A stretch of 64,000 nucleotides of DNA from Thermaerobacter subterraneus DSM 13965 (GCF_000183545.2 NZ_JH976535.1:572840-636839), one strand, 5' to 3'; positions 28,046-37,218 are shown, counted from the stretch's first letter. Program-made: numbers and translations. The notes: generated from the letters alone by a model not told the origin.

Positions 28046-31000
28046 TCAATCCTCCGCCTCTTCCTCCCGGAGAACACTCGCTATCCCCTTGAGTGCTTCC
28101 CGGGGCCTCTCGTCCCCAACGGTCGTTTGCGCATCCTGCACCCGATTGAGGGCTTCCACCCGGATCGATTTCTCTAAACCTGTGACAAGAGCCCTGCGCT
28201 TTTCAAGCAGCTTGGCGAACCACTCAAGCTCCGTCTGGGAAAACCGCGTAAGGGCGTTCGGAAGCCAGGTCACCAGCAGATGCTTCAGGTCCTCGACACC
28301 CACTTCCTCAGCGCCCTCCACGACCACCTCTCCGACGGCTCCTAGGAACTTCTCCGCGCCCCAGTCCCTGTACTCTACGAGAAGCCTCGAGACGCTCCGG
28401 GCCATCCGCGCGGAAAGGTTTTTCCGCGCGTCTGCGGTCAGGAACTCTAGATAGGCCCGAATGGCCGTCGGGTCGTACGCCGCTTCATCCTCAAGGAGGG
28501 CCGTCGCACCCTCCTCAAGGGCGTCAGCGAGCCTGTGGTCCAGTTCAACCGGGAAGCCCCGTCCCCGAAGCTCTCGGAGGCGGGCCAGTGCGTCCGAGCC
28601 ACAACCCTCTTTCAGCAGGTGTGACCAGTCACTCTTTTGCAGCCCCTTCAGCCCTTCGCCTAAGAAATGTATAAACGCCTCCGCCGGGCCGTCCGCGGCC
28701 GCCCTGAGGATTCTGCGGTAAGCAGGGAGGAGGTTCAGGGCAAACCCCCTTGACTGGGCCGCTTCGACGATTTCATCCTGCCGCCTCCGGCACATCGCTT
28801 CGAAGGCCTCCTCCCCCAGGAGCTCAGAAAGATCCTTGCCATGTTCCAGCAGGATCTCCGGGGAGAACACCTCAGGGTAGGCCTCCTTGAGGTGGTCGAG
28901 GAGGGTGGCCACAAGTTCTTTTGCTTGGGGATTCCTTTTGACAGCCTTAATGACGCTCTGAACGGAGAAGTCGGTTTCCCTAGATTCCGAGAGCTCTGCC
29001 AAAAGTTCAGCCATGCCCTGGAGATCGACCCCTTTGGGGTTTTGGAGAAAGCCGGCGTATCTCTGGGCCCCCTGGCTCGCTCCCCCTCCTAGGGGCTGCG
29101 ATTGGCCGGTGGGATTATAGATCAGGAGGGGCAAGAGGAGGGTCCCTAGGGTCTTCCCGTCATTCGCATAGGCCAGGTGGTGCAAAAGAAACCAACTGGT
29201 GGCCAGGTCTCTCAGGGCATTCCTGGCCTCCTCGCTGATGGGCTCCAATTGGAGCAGGGCGTAGATTGCAGCCCGGACCTCCTCATCGGTGTAGCGGTTG
29301 CCTGTGGCCAGGCGGCCCCGGAGGCTGTTGACCAGACCCTTCCAGTCCCACCCCTGATCGATGTAGGACAGGGCGCGGGTTGCCAGCGCCTCGGTCATCC
29401 TAAACTCCCCTCGCCCAACGCGGGCGACCAGCTCGCCAAGCACTTCCGGCGGCTTCCGGGGTGTAAAGGCCTTCTGTACCTCGTCCTCTAGCTCCCAGAA
29501 GTCCAGGGCACTGAGGACAAGGATCCAGTCGGCGGGTTCCTGGACCGGGAACCGGAAATCTTCGGGTACACCCAGGTCGAGTTCCCGCTTGACCCGGTCT
29601 AGGAAATCCGCCAAGCCCTTGGCAGCATCCTTGATAACCTCGTTTCCGGAAGGAGCCTCCGCCCCTCGCAGGATGACCCCGATAAGCCTGCACCGCTCTT
29701 CCGCGCCCGGGGCCGAGGCAACGAGCACCATTAGACCCTGGACCACCTCATCGTCCCCCATCTTCCACCCCCCGGCCGAGGTGGCCCTTGAGCGGAGGAG
29801 GCCCAGGGCCTGTCTCTGATCCTCCTCCGGCAGAAGGCCCCCTACCTCCTTGATGGCAAGCGCCGCCTTAGCAAGAAGCTCGGGGGCCTTCTCTGCCCAC
29901 TCCCCCGCCTCCTCCAAGGCCTCGAGGACCAAGGTACCCAAGGCCTCCGGCCGGACCTGCCGGGCAGTCTCCCTGAGGACGGGGCTCCCCGGGGCCTCGA
30001 GGCCCTTCCGGATCTCCTCTAAGAAGAGAACCTGGAGGGCCTTGTTCGGCTCGACGTTAAAGTGCTGGGCCAGCAGATAATCCTTCCACTTCTCCTCTTC
30101 GGGGAAGAGCTTTTTAACCTCCGCCTCCCTCTTGGAGAGGGCCACGCGTGGGTTTTTGGCGAGCTCCTCCTTAAGAGCCACATACAGAGCCTGCATGGGC
30201 AGGGGAATCGCGTCCTGCCAGATGCGGTGCTGACTTCCCACCAGGTTCACGAACTGCTTAAGCTCTCGGGGAGCCGGCTGGCCATCGCCCCTAAGGACAA
30301 GGTTCCTGTAGACCCTGTAGACCGCATACAACTCCTCCTGGTGGTGTCGGGGAAAGGCCTCGCGGAGGCGCTTGAAGAGGAAGGATTTCCAGTCCGACAG
30401 TACCGGCGGGGGAACATGAAGCCTGGTCTGAAAGAACTTGGATATAAAGACCTCCGTGAGATTTTCTCCGTCGCTCTGCACATTTCCCCAGAGGTGGCAA
30501 ATGGCCGAGGGGTCGAAGGGCACGATGAGCCAGATCTTTTCGCTCCAGGCAGCCCCACGAACATCAAAGAAGGTGCGCATCGTGGCCCAGACGGAACGGG
30601 CCTGTTCCGCGGGGAGGCGGTCCAGGTTATCCACGACGATGACTAGGCGTCGGTCATCGGTCACGGCTCTGTCCAGAATGTCCTTGAACCTTGCCTCGAA
30701 CTCCACGGAGGTAGGCTCGGGGGTGCGAAGGGTGGAAGTCCTGGTTTCGGTGCGGTTCTGACCAACCAGGCTTGGGAACTCAAATCTCCCCTCAGCCCTG
30801 AGACCACGGATCATGAAGTATAAGGCAACGAAGAACGGTGAAAGAAGGGCCGCGACGCCAAGGACGGAAAACCAGAGAGGAGCTTGGTATATCGGCTGGC
30901 TGCTCAGTAGGGCCGTACCCAGGGGGATCCCCAGGGTGAGAAAGAACCCGATCCAATAGCCCTCACGGGTCATGACCGGAGAGGTCTGAGAATAAACGCT

Positions 31001-31396
31001 CTCCTTCCGGCAAGCCAGCTCGTCCATTTGGTTGTTGATCTGCTCCAGGGCCTTTCCCTTAACCCAGCCAGTCTCCGCGAGGAAGGCTGCGAGCCGCTCG
31101 AGAAACGACCGCCGAAGCGGGTCGCCCTCGTGGCTCCACGCGTCGAAGACAAAAACCCGCACCTTATCCGAGTTCCGTTCTACTGCCTGCTGGAAGAGCC
31201 TGACCACGGTGGACTTCCCGCTGCCCCATCCCCCGAGTAGGGCCACCGCCTTTCCGCCACTTGAGTTCAGGACAAGATCCACCAACGCCCGCGCTGTTAA
31301 CTCGTGACCTCCGCCCAAAGCGTCCTCCGCGCTCGGATCGTCTGCGAGTAGGTAGGTTGGGCAGATTTCTCGCTTCCTTGCAATTTCAGCTTCCAT
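28046..31396 (-). CDS. KAP-family P-loop NTPase, membrane-anchored
   Basis: A 1,116-aa protein. Walker A GGWGSGKST (residues 55-63), the KAP signature FVFDAWSHEGDPLRRSFLERL, two membrane helices (about 148-165 and 174-197) inserted within the ATPase as usual for KAP proteins, and Walker B LVIVVDNLDRL (251-261). The C-terminal ~700 residues are helical and show no known domain. KAP NTPases include the phage-exclusion protein PifA, and they commonly occur in mobile or defence regions. This one stands alone between IS elements. A defence role is inference. ATG 31396 is the first in-frame start; composition is closer to the host than for the other two defence candidates. Confidence 0.85.
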   Translation of the reverse strand: MEAEIARKREICPTYLLADDPSAEDALGGGHELTARALVDLVLNSSGGKAVALLGGWGSGKSTVVRLFQQAVERNSDKVRVFVFDAWSHEGDPLRRSFLERLAAFLAETGWVKGKALEQINNQMDELACRKESVYSQTSPVMTREGYWIGFFLTLGIPLGTALLSSQPIYQAPLWFSVLGVAALLSPFFVALYFMIRGLRAEGRFEFPSLVGQNRTETRTSTLRTPEPTSVEFEARFKDILDRAVTDDRRLVIVVDNLDRLPAEQARSVWATMRTFFDVRGAAWSEKIWLIVPFDPSAICHLWGNVQSDGENLTEVFISKFFQTRLHVPPPVLSDWKSFLFKRLREAFPRHHQEELYAVYRVYRNLVLRGDGQPAPRELKQFVNLVGSQHRIWQDAIPLPMQALYVALKEELAKNPRVALSKREAEVKKLFPEEEKWKDYLLAQHFNVEPNKALQVLFLEEIRKGLEAPGSPVLRETARQVRPEALGTLVLEALEEAGEWAEKAPELLAKAALAIKEVGGLLPEEDQRQALGLLRSRATSAGGWKMGDDEVVQGLMVLVASAPGAEERCRLIGVILRGAEAPSGNEVIKDAAKGLADFLDRVKRELDLGVPEDFRFPVQEPADWILVLSALDFWELEDEVQKAFTPRKPPEVLGELVARVGRGEFRMTEALATRALSYIDQGWDWKGLVNSLRGRLATGNRYTDEEVRAAIYALLQLEPISEEARNALRDLATSWFLLHHLAYANDGKTLGTLLLPLLIYNPTGQSQPLGGGASQGAQRYAGFLQNPKGVDLQGMAELLAELSESRETDFSVQSVIKAVKRNPQAKELVATLLDHLKEAYPEVFSPEILLEHGKDLSELLGEEAFEAMCRRRQDEIVEAAQSRGFALNLLPAYRRILRAAADGPAEAFIHFLGEGLKGLQKSDWSHLLKEGCGSDALARLRELRGRGFPVELDHRLADALEEGATALLEDEAAYDPTAIRAYLEFLTADARKNLSARMARSVSRLLVEYRDWGAEKFLGAVGEVVVEGAEEVGVEDLKHLLVTWLPNALTRFSQTELEWFAKLLEKRRALVTGLEKSIRVEALNRVQDAQTTVGDERPREALKGIASVLREEEAED

Positions 31397-31719
31397 AACT
31401 CAAGATCGCTCTGCCTTTCCTAGCATACTTCCTGGCCAATTTTCGTTCGGCATGCACCCAGAGGTGCGGGGGACCCTCGGTGCATACTGACCCTAGGAAG
31501 GTGTGGCGCTTCGAGAAGCTCGGCCTCTTGGTGTCAAGGGGCCACCGCATGCCCATGTAAAACGGCAGCGCCTCCTCTGGCCGGACACACGGGCCCGCGC
31601 CAGTCCCAACCCCTTGGTCCCCACCTACACCAGAGTGCCGTAGTACATCAATGGGTGTCAATCAATGGCATACCGTCCCCGTAAGAAACCCAAGATCCTG
31701 GTTGGGGCGCCCTTAAATG
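31397..31719. other. Leader of the KAP gene
   Basis: About 320 bases between the KAP start and the IS21 left end. No gene or clear signal is seen. Confidence 0.45.
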
Positions 31720-31791
31720 TGTCAAGGCCGGTTGAATTTTGACCCACTTCAGCCGGTTGAAAAGTGACCCACCGGAACTTGGCAATCTGGT

Positions 31792-32571
31792 TCACTCATC
31801 CTGCTGTGGTTCGACCGCACTGCGAAGGACACCCGAACGGCGCTTCTCCCGGAGTCGGTAGCTCTCGCCCCGGATGTTGATCACGTGACTGTGATGCAGC
31901 AACCGGTCGAGGATGGCCGTGGCGATGACCGGGTCACCGAACACCTCCCCCCAGTCGGCGAAGGTCTGGTTCGATGTGAGGACGATGCTGCCGCGCTCAT
32001 ATCGGGCCGCGACGAGTTGGAAGAACACCGTGGCGCCCACCTTGTCGAGGGGCAGATGGCCCAGTTCGTCGATGATCAGGAGCTTGGGCGCCAGGTAGAT
32101 CCGCATCCGTCGTTCGAGCCGGCGCTCCTCGTAGGCGTTGCGTAGATCCTCAATGAGGCGGTGCATCGGCGTGAAGTAGACGCCATATCCCCGGTCGATG
32201 GCGGCTAAACCGAGCGACACGGCCAAATGGGTTTTGCCGACGCCCGGTGGTCCCAGAAAGATCACATTCTCGGCGTTGCCCAAAAAGCGGAGCGTGGCCA
32301 GCTCCCGAATCTGGCGGGGGTCGATGGAGGGTTGGGCCTCGAAGTCGAAGTCCTCCAGCGTTTTCCGGAACGGGAGCCGCGCCAGCTTCGTCCGTGTGTC
32401 CAGGTAACGCCGGCGCCGGACCGCGAGTTCGGTTTCCAGCAGATCCACAAGGAAGTCGGCATAGGTTACGTCCTGCTTCGCGGCGCGTTCCAGACGCGCT
32501 TCCAGGACCTCCGCCGCATCCTTCAGCCCCAGGGCCAGCAGGTGCTGGCGGGCCTTGTCCACCGTGATCAC
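31792..32571 (-). CDS. istB: IS21 helper ATPase IstB
   Basis: A 259-aa AAA+ ATPase with Walker A GPPGVGKTHLAVSLGL, LLIIDELGHLPLDK, IVLTSNQTFADWG and ILDRLLHHSHVINIRGESYRLREK, the standard IstB set. The GTG start at 32571 overlaps the istA stop (GTGA). It appears intact, so it could serve other IS21 copies even though its own istA is broken. Confidence 0.93.
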   Translation of the reverse strand: MITVDKARQHLLALGLKDAAEVLEARLERAAKQDVTYADFLVDLLETELAVRRRRYLDTRTKLARLPFRKTLEDFDFEAQPSIDPRQIRELATLRFLGNAENVIFLGPPGVGKTHLAVSLGLAAIDRGYGVYFTPMHRLIEDLRNAYEERRLERRMRIYLAPKLLIIDELGHLPLDKVGATVFFQLVAARYERGSIVLTSNQTFADWGEVFGDPVIATAILDRLLHHSHVINIRGESYRLREKRRSGVLRSAVEPQQDE

Positions 32572-33810
32572 CGGCGTTCACCTGCCAGAAGAAGGTCTTC
32601 GTAGACCTGGAGCGAGCGGCGCTCCACCGCCGGGCCGACGACCTGCTGGCCTTGGGGCGGCTCGGGACGTTGGGTCCCACCCAAAGCAAGGCCGTGGTAC
32701 TGCTCAGGAAGGGGGATCGTCAGTCCGGGCAGCAAGGCCCGAGGGTGCCGGGCAATCACCCGGTCCCCGTCGCGGATCTCGACCTCCGTTTCGGTCGCGA
32801 ACACCGTGACGTACCGGCCGCTATAACGCCAGGGCACACCGTAGCGGCTGCCCGCATACTGGACGTAGCCATCCCGACTCACCCGGCGTTCTTCGTGCAG
32901 GAGCGACGTGAAAGCCGCCAAGGGCCGAAGGGGCGCCAGATGGGCCTGCTCTTCCACCAGCCGATCGGCGGGGCGCTGCCCGGTGGTCCCGTGGATGCGG
33001 CGATTCGCGACCTCGGCCACCCACGCCCGCACCTGCCGGTTGAGATCGGCCAGGTCGGTGAACTGCACAGCGGGCCAGAAGTGCCTCTTGAGATAGCCGA
33101 TGGCTCGCTCCACCCGGCCCTTGGTCTGGGCCCGATACGGCCGGCACACCCGAGGGGCAAACCCGGCAAGCAACGCAAAGTCAAGCATCCTTGGGTCTTG
33201 GGTGGTAATCCACCTCCGCACCATGGCGGCGAAGGACGACGGTCTTCATGTTGTCGTAGAGGATCTCCTTCGGGACACCCCCCAAGGCCGTGAAGGCGTG
33301 GAGGTGACATCGTAAGAGGGTGCTCAGGTCCTGCTGTTCCCCAAACTCCACGTACATCGCCCGCGAGTAACTGAGGACCATGACAAACCCGTAAACCTTC
33401 CGCCGTCGTCCCTGGAGGTCGGTGTAGGCGAACTCCCCCCAGTCGACCTGCGCCTGGGTCCCCGGCGGGAGCTCGAAGCGCACCACGGCGCGTGGGACCC
33501 GGGGCGGGCGATGGGGCCGAAGGAACTCCTTGAGAATCGTCTTTCCGCCGGTATAACCCTGGGCCCGGAGCTCCTGCAGGAGACGATTGGCATTGAAAAC
33601 CCCTTGGGCCATTCGTTGCTCGAGGTACGGCTTAAACGGATCCAACTTCGACGCCTTGGGCGGCCGCGGCTTGTACCGGGGTGGCGCAGGTTGGCGCAGG
33701 TACTTCCGCACCGTATTCCGGGACAACCCCGTACGGCGGGCAATTTCCCGAACGGACAGGCCTTCAGCCTTCAGCCGCAGAATATCCATCAACGACCCAC
33801 CTTTCGGCAT
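32568..33810 (-). pseudogene. istA: IS21 transposase IstA, disrupted by a 7-bp duplication
   Basis: Start ATG 33810 with GGAGG seven bases upstream (MPKGGSLMDILRLKAEGLSV, helix-turn-helix REIARRTGLSRNTVRKYL). The rve core holds TQAQVDWGEFAY (first Asp) and EILYDNMKTVVLRR (second Asp). Then a 7-base tandem duplication (acccaag acccaag, 33190-33203) shifts the frame. Deleting one unit gives DYHPRMLDFALLAGF in frame and joins YRAQTKGRVERAIGYLKRHF with the Glu. The C-terminal half is otherwise intact. Confidence 0.9.
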
Positions 33811-33910
33811 GAACCGGCCTCCATTCCTGGGAAGGGAATGGGACTCGGTTCGGCGGGGTGGGTCAAAATTCATCCGACCCTACTGGGTCATTTTTGCACC
33901 GGCCGTGACA

Positions 33911-34131
33911 CCGCCTGGCGAATGATGCTCACGGGCGAGCCTTATCGTGGTGAGAGGCCTTTGGCCACCCAGCGCAAGCTCCGGATGATCCGCCGTCGAG
34001 CTTCCCAGGCCCGCGATGGGGAAGCGATCATCGCCACGGAGCTAGGCTTTCCGTACGCTGTTGCCCCGGAGGGCCATCCGGATGAAAACTCCACGCCAGA
34101 GGAATGGAGGCAAACACCCGTTCCGGCTTGA
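33911..34131 (+). pseudogene. IS110-family transposase, C-terminal fragment
   Basis: AWRMMLTGEPYRGERPLATQ corresponds to AWRMLLTGQPYRAAKPTLVA at the end of the neighbouring IS110 transposase (34171-35301), but on the opposite strand. It begins exactly at the IS21 right end, so the rest of that IS110 copy was lost there. The two IS110 copies are tail to tail, 39 bases apart. Confidence 0.82.
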
Positions 34132-34170
34132 CGTCCAACAGGAGTGTGTTCGAAGTCAAGCCCCCAGCGA

Positions 34171-35301
34171 TCAAGCCACTCTTCGCCGACGGTGGCGATC
34201 CTCGAGGCTGTCCGGCCAAAGGGCCTCGGCGACCGCGTCCCAGTCGGTCACGGCTTGGGCGACCTCAACCAGACGCCGTTGCTTTTGGGCGACAAGCGTG
34301 GGCTTCGCGGCTCGGTAGGGCTGGCCTGTAAGAAGCATGCGCCAGGCGACGATGAGGAGCTTCCGAGCCAAGGCCACGACCGCCTTATGATGCCCGATTT
34401 GCTGCTGCTTTCGGTGGAAGAACTCACCGAAGGGGCCCTGATCGTGACGCGCCACCGCGTGAGCGGCCTCGACCAGCGCGGTGCGCAACAGCTTGCTTCC
34501 GTTCCGGCTGATCCGCCCCCGGTGGTCCTGCTCACCCGATTGGTGGACCGATGCGTCCAGGCCGGCGTACCGCGTCACCTGCTTGGCCGTACGAAAGCGG
34601 GTTGGATCCCCGAGGTACGCCCAGATCGTGACCGCGGTGATGAGCCCCACCCCGGTGATCGTCAGCAAGAGCTGAACGCCCGGCTGGTCGGCCACCTGCC
34701 GCGCAATCTCCGCCTCCACGGCGTGAAGATCGGCGTCCACCGCCTCCAGCTGCCGGATCGCGCTCAGGAGGATGACGCGTTCGGCCTGCGGCAGCCGGTT
34801 CACCTCGTCCCGATCCAGCCACTGCCGCGGGTCGACCTTCCAGGGGATGGGGAGCCCGTGGCGCTGGAGGACCGACTTGGCCTGCGTCCGATACCGCCGC
34901 CGGTTCCGGACCAACCGGTCCCGGTATTGCAAAAGGTACCGAACCTCGCGCACCGCCGGCGGTGGCACCCACACGGCCGGCATCATCCCCAGGGCCAGCG
35001 TCTTGGCGCGGCGTTCGGCATCCTTGCGATCCGTGTGCCGGCCCGGCCCCAAGCGCTTGAGCTCCAGGGGGTTGGTCAGCAGGACCTTGCCGGCATGGGG
35101 CGAAAGCAGGTCGTGTACGGCAAAGGCATTTCCGGTGACCTCCAGGGCCACCTCGTCATCGGCATGCAGTTGCTGGACGAAGGTCGCCCACCCGGCTTCG
35201 GTATTGGGGAACCGGAAATGCCTTCCCTTATGTTGGTCGACCTGCCATTCGTAGCCGTGGACGTACCGTTTATGGAGGTCGAGCCCGAAATACCGTGGCA
35301 C
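34171..35301 (-). CDS. IS110-family transposase
   Basis: A 376-aa DEDD recombinase. The N-terminus YFGLDLHKRYVHGYEW gives the first Asp, VALEVTGNAF the Glu, and RKDAERRAKTLALG the third acidic site. The C-terminal Transposase_20 part has LLTITGVGLITAVTIWAYLG, RFRTAKQVTRYAGLDASVHQ and SRNGSKLLRTALVEAA. The length is normal and no lesion is visible, so it is probably functional. IS110 elements are guided by a bridge RNA from the non-coding end, and the 270-base non-coding flank at 35302-35573 is the place to look. Confidence 0.92.
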   Translation of the reverse strand: MPRYFGLDLHKRYVHGYEWQVDQHKGRHFRFPNTEAGWATFVQQLHADDEVALEVTGNAFAVHDLLSPHAGKVLLTNPLELKRLGPGRHTDRKDAERRAKTLALGMMPAVWVPPPAVREVRYLLQYRDRLVRNRRRYRTQAKSVLQRHGLPIPWKVDPRQWLDRDEVNRLPQAERVILLSAIRQLEAVDADLHAVEAEIARQVADQPGVQLLLTITGVGLITAVTIWAYLGDPTRFRTAKQVTRYAGLDASVHQSGEQDHRGRISRNGSKLLRTALVEAAHAVARHDQGPFGEFFHRKQQQIGHHKAVVALARKLLIVAWRMLLTGQPYRAAKPTLVAQKQRRLVEVAQAVTDWDAVAEALWPDSLEDRHRRRRVA

Positions 35302-35573
35302 GGCGTTGTTCCCCCTCTCACGGGCTCTGGGGGCGCAGACGGCGATCGCAGCGCACTCACCTGTCCGGGCTATCGGCCAGAGCCGCGCCCATGTAGGCGG
35401 TTCGCAGGAGGGGGCCGACCAGACAAAATTCCGAGCTCAAGGCCCACGACCCACCGCGGCCGCCCTCCTGCCTGCGCCCGCCAAGGGGCCGCCTACGGAT
35501 CTGCACCCACCCTTACCGAGGCGGCCACGCTTGTCCTGCCGCCCGCTGGGGGCTTGCACTTCGATCATGCCGA
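35302..35573 (-). other. Non-coding flank of the IS110 transposase, possible bridge-RNA region
   Basis: About 270 GC-rich bases upstream of the transposase start with no gene but many short complementary segments (for example ggcggttcgcaggaggggg against later ccccctcctgc-like stretches). For IS110-group elements the guide (bridge) RNA is encoded on this side. This rests on position only; no fold was computed. Confidence 0.3.
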
Positions 35574-35595
35574 CAAAATTCAACCGGCCTTGACA
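35574..35595. repeat. Perfect inverted copy of the IS21 left end
   Basis: These 22 bases are the exact reverse complement of 31720-31741, the IS21 left terminus. They lie 1.7 kb beyond that element's own (imperfect) right end. Together they bracket a 3.9-kb block containing the IS21, an IS110 fragment and an IS110. Confidence 0.85.
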
Positions 35596-35601
35596 TTCGC
35601 G

Positions 35602-35971
35602 CTGGGTGTATCGGTGACGGTGGCGGAGCTGGTCACCGCGACCGTACCTCGGAACCATTGGACTCATGACGCGCGCCGAGCTACCGGTGACCCAGTGGTT
35701 GCCGATCCTCCTCCTTTACAACGTGATGTTCGTGATGCCGCCCATCACGCTGATGCTGGCCTATCGCGCGACGGATCGGCATCTGAAGCCGTACTACGAG
35801 CGGCTCGGCCGGTGGATCTCACTCAACGCTCGTGAGGGCCTAAGCTGGATGCTCGGGGCGGTCGGTTTCCTCATGATGGTGGATGCCGCGGTGTACTTCG
35901 AGTTCTTCGGTCTCATCGACTTCTTTGGTCTCATCGACATCCCGCAGTTCCCGCCGAACGGGGCACGCTGA
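35602..35971 (+). pseudogene. 3' remnant of a multi-pass membrane protein
   Basis: The open frame reads YLGTIGLMTRAELPVTQWLP, then LLLYNVMFVMPPITLMLAYR and SWMLGAVGFLMMVDAAVYF, the last three membrane segments of a GAP/LysE-like transporter or thiol/disulphide-related membrane protein. The upstream part stops at the mobile-element boundary at 35595, so the gene is 5'-truncated. A 101-aa product from ATG 35666 is conceivable but unlikely to work. The family guess is weak. Confidence 0.5.
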
Positions 35972-36313
35972 CAAGCCGTTGTGTCAGTGCCGCGAACAGC
36001 GGCGCATTCAGCCAACGAGGCAGGTGCCACGTCTACCCCGCCCCGCCGCGCCTTCCTACTACGGGGGGATGACGGCGTTCTTCCCGAGCCGTCACGAGTC
36101 CCACCGTTAGATGCGGTCACGGGCCCGTGCGCTCAGCGGATTAGGGGTTGGTGCCAGATGCCATCGGGGGCGCAACCACGTGCACTGTGTTCCGGCCCTT
36201 GTGATTGAAGTTCGAAAGGATCTCGTCCGTCCAGAGCGAACCAATGGGGACCTAAGAGTGTGATCGAAACGAGCTGCTACTCACGGACGGCCGAGGGAGG
36301 GAGTTGAACGAAA
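35972..36313. other. Spacer before the PTS genes
   Basis: About 340 bases without a gene I can support. It should hold the promoter of the PTS operon. CGAGGGAGGGAG at 36292-36303 is the ribosome site for the EIIA gene. Confidence 0.45.
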
Positions 36314-36781
36314 TTGGAACTGAAGGACCTCCTGGCTCCCCAGCTGGTCCGTCTGGGGGTCCGGGCCGGCGACTGGCGGCAGGCCGTCATGGAAGCGGGG
36401 CGTCTGCTGGTCGCCGGGGGCATCGCGATGCCCCGATACGTCGAGGCCATGATCCGGACCGTCGAGAGCCTGGGGCCGTACATGGTGATCGCTCCGGGCA
36501 TCGCCATGCCCCATGCCCGGCCGGAGGACGGGGTGTCCCGCACCGGGCTGGCGTTCGTCCGGCTCGACGTTCCGGTCGCGTTCGGTCATGGTGCCAACGA
36601 TCCGGTGGACCTGGTGATCCCCTTGGCCGCCGTGGACCACGACGCCCACGTCATGGCCATGGCCCAGCTTGCGGAACAGCTTGCGAAGGCGGAGACGCTG
36701 CGCCGGGTACGGGAGGCCAAGACGCCTGACGAAGCCTGGCGAGCGTTGACGGGTGTCGAGGACCGCACGGAGAGGGTGTGA
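36314..36781 (+). CDS. PTS EIIA component (Fru/Mtl/Asc type)
   Basis: A 155-aa cytoplasmic EIIA domain that accepts phosphate from HPr on His67 (APGIAMPHARPE) and passes it to EIIB. Length and motif match the ascorbate-type (UlaC) and related EIIA proteins. TTG start at 36314 behind GGGAGGGAG; no better start exists. It is followed by EIIB and EIIC genes, so the three separate proteins form one permease. Confidence 0.88.
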   Translation: MELKDLLAPQLVRLGVRAGDWRQAVMEAGRLLVAGGIAMPRYVEAMIRTVESLGPYMVIAPGIAMPHARPEDGVSRTGLAFVRLDVPVAFGHGANDPVDLVIPLAAVDHDAHVMAMAQLAEQLAKAETLRRVREAKTPDEAWRALTGVEDRTERV

Positions 36782-36939
36782 GACGAGACTACATCGGTAA
36801 TGTGCATGCTTCGAGGGTGTATAACTAAACTATTACTACGTTGTACTACGTTGATGCATAACCGCTCCAATCGAAATAATCGTTATGGATCCTGTAGTGG
36901 CGAAACGGGCATACATTAGGTGTTGCAGGGGGAATGTAA
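36782..36939 (+). promoter_or_regulatory. AT-rich spacer between EIIA and EIIB
   Basis: This 158-base gap is much more AT-rich than the flanking genes and contains a direct repeat of tactacgttg (near 36833-36853). An internal promoter or mRNA-processing site for the EIIB-EIIC pair is plausible; nothing more specific can be seen. Confidence 0.3.
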
Positions 36940-37215
36940 GTGCGCGTTCTGACCGTTTGCGGCATGGGCCTTGGCAGCAGCTTGATCTTGCGGATTCACG
37001 TGGAGTCCGTCCTTAAAGAACTTGGTATCCAAGCTTCGGTGGAGGTTTCCGACATCACATCTGCCAGGTCAACACCAGCGGATCTAATAGTGACGTCTAG
37101 CCAGCTCGCAGAGGTCTTGCGCCGAGATGACGTACCTATTGTCACGGTCATGAACTACCTCGATCGTGAGGAAATCCGGTCGAAGATCCAAGCGGTTGTG
37201 GGGAAGGATGGGTGA
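36940..37215 (+). CDS. PTS EIIB component (ascorbate/UlaB type)
   Basis: A 91-aa EIIB protein. The phosphocysteine lies in CGMGLGSS (Cys8), the classic P-loop of the ascorbate/galactitol EIIB group. GTG start with GGGGGAATG upstream. It is 3 bases from the EIIC gene, so the two are translationally linked. It transfers phosphate from EIIA His67 to the sugar bound by EIIC. Confidence 0.9.
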   Translation: MRVLTVCGMGLGSSLILRIHVESVLKELGIQASVEVSDITSARSTPADLIVTSSQLAEVLRRDDVPIVTVMNYLDREEIRSKIQAVVGKDG

Positions 37216-37218
37216 TCC

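Larger units (their letters stand above)
31720..33910 (-). mobile_element. IS21-family element, second copy
   Basis: The left end tgtcaaggccggttg and the right end (reverse complement tgtcacggccggtgc) are imperfect inverted repeats with the expected TGT tips, followed by internal gtgaccc-type repeats. It carries istB and a damaged istA. Its right end cuts an IS110 transposase gene at 33910; no target duplication is found. Confidence 0.85.

Noticed and set aside
34144-35835. 563-aa plus-strand ORF opposite the IS110 transposase
   Set aside because: The intact IS110 transposase on the minus strand explains the region; the plus-strand translation is low-complexity.
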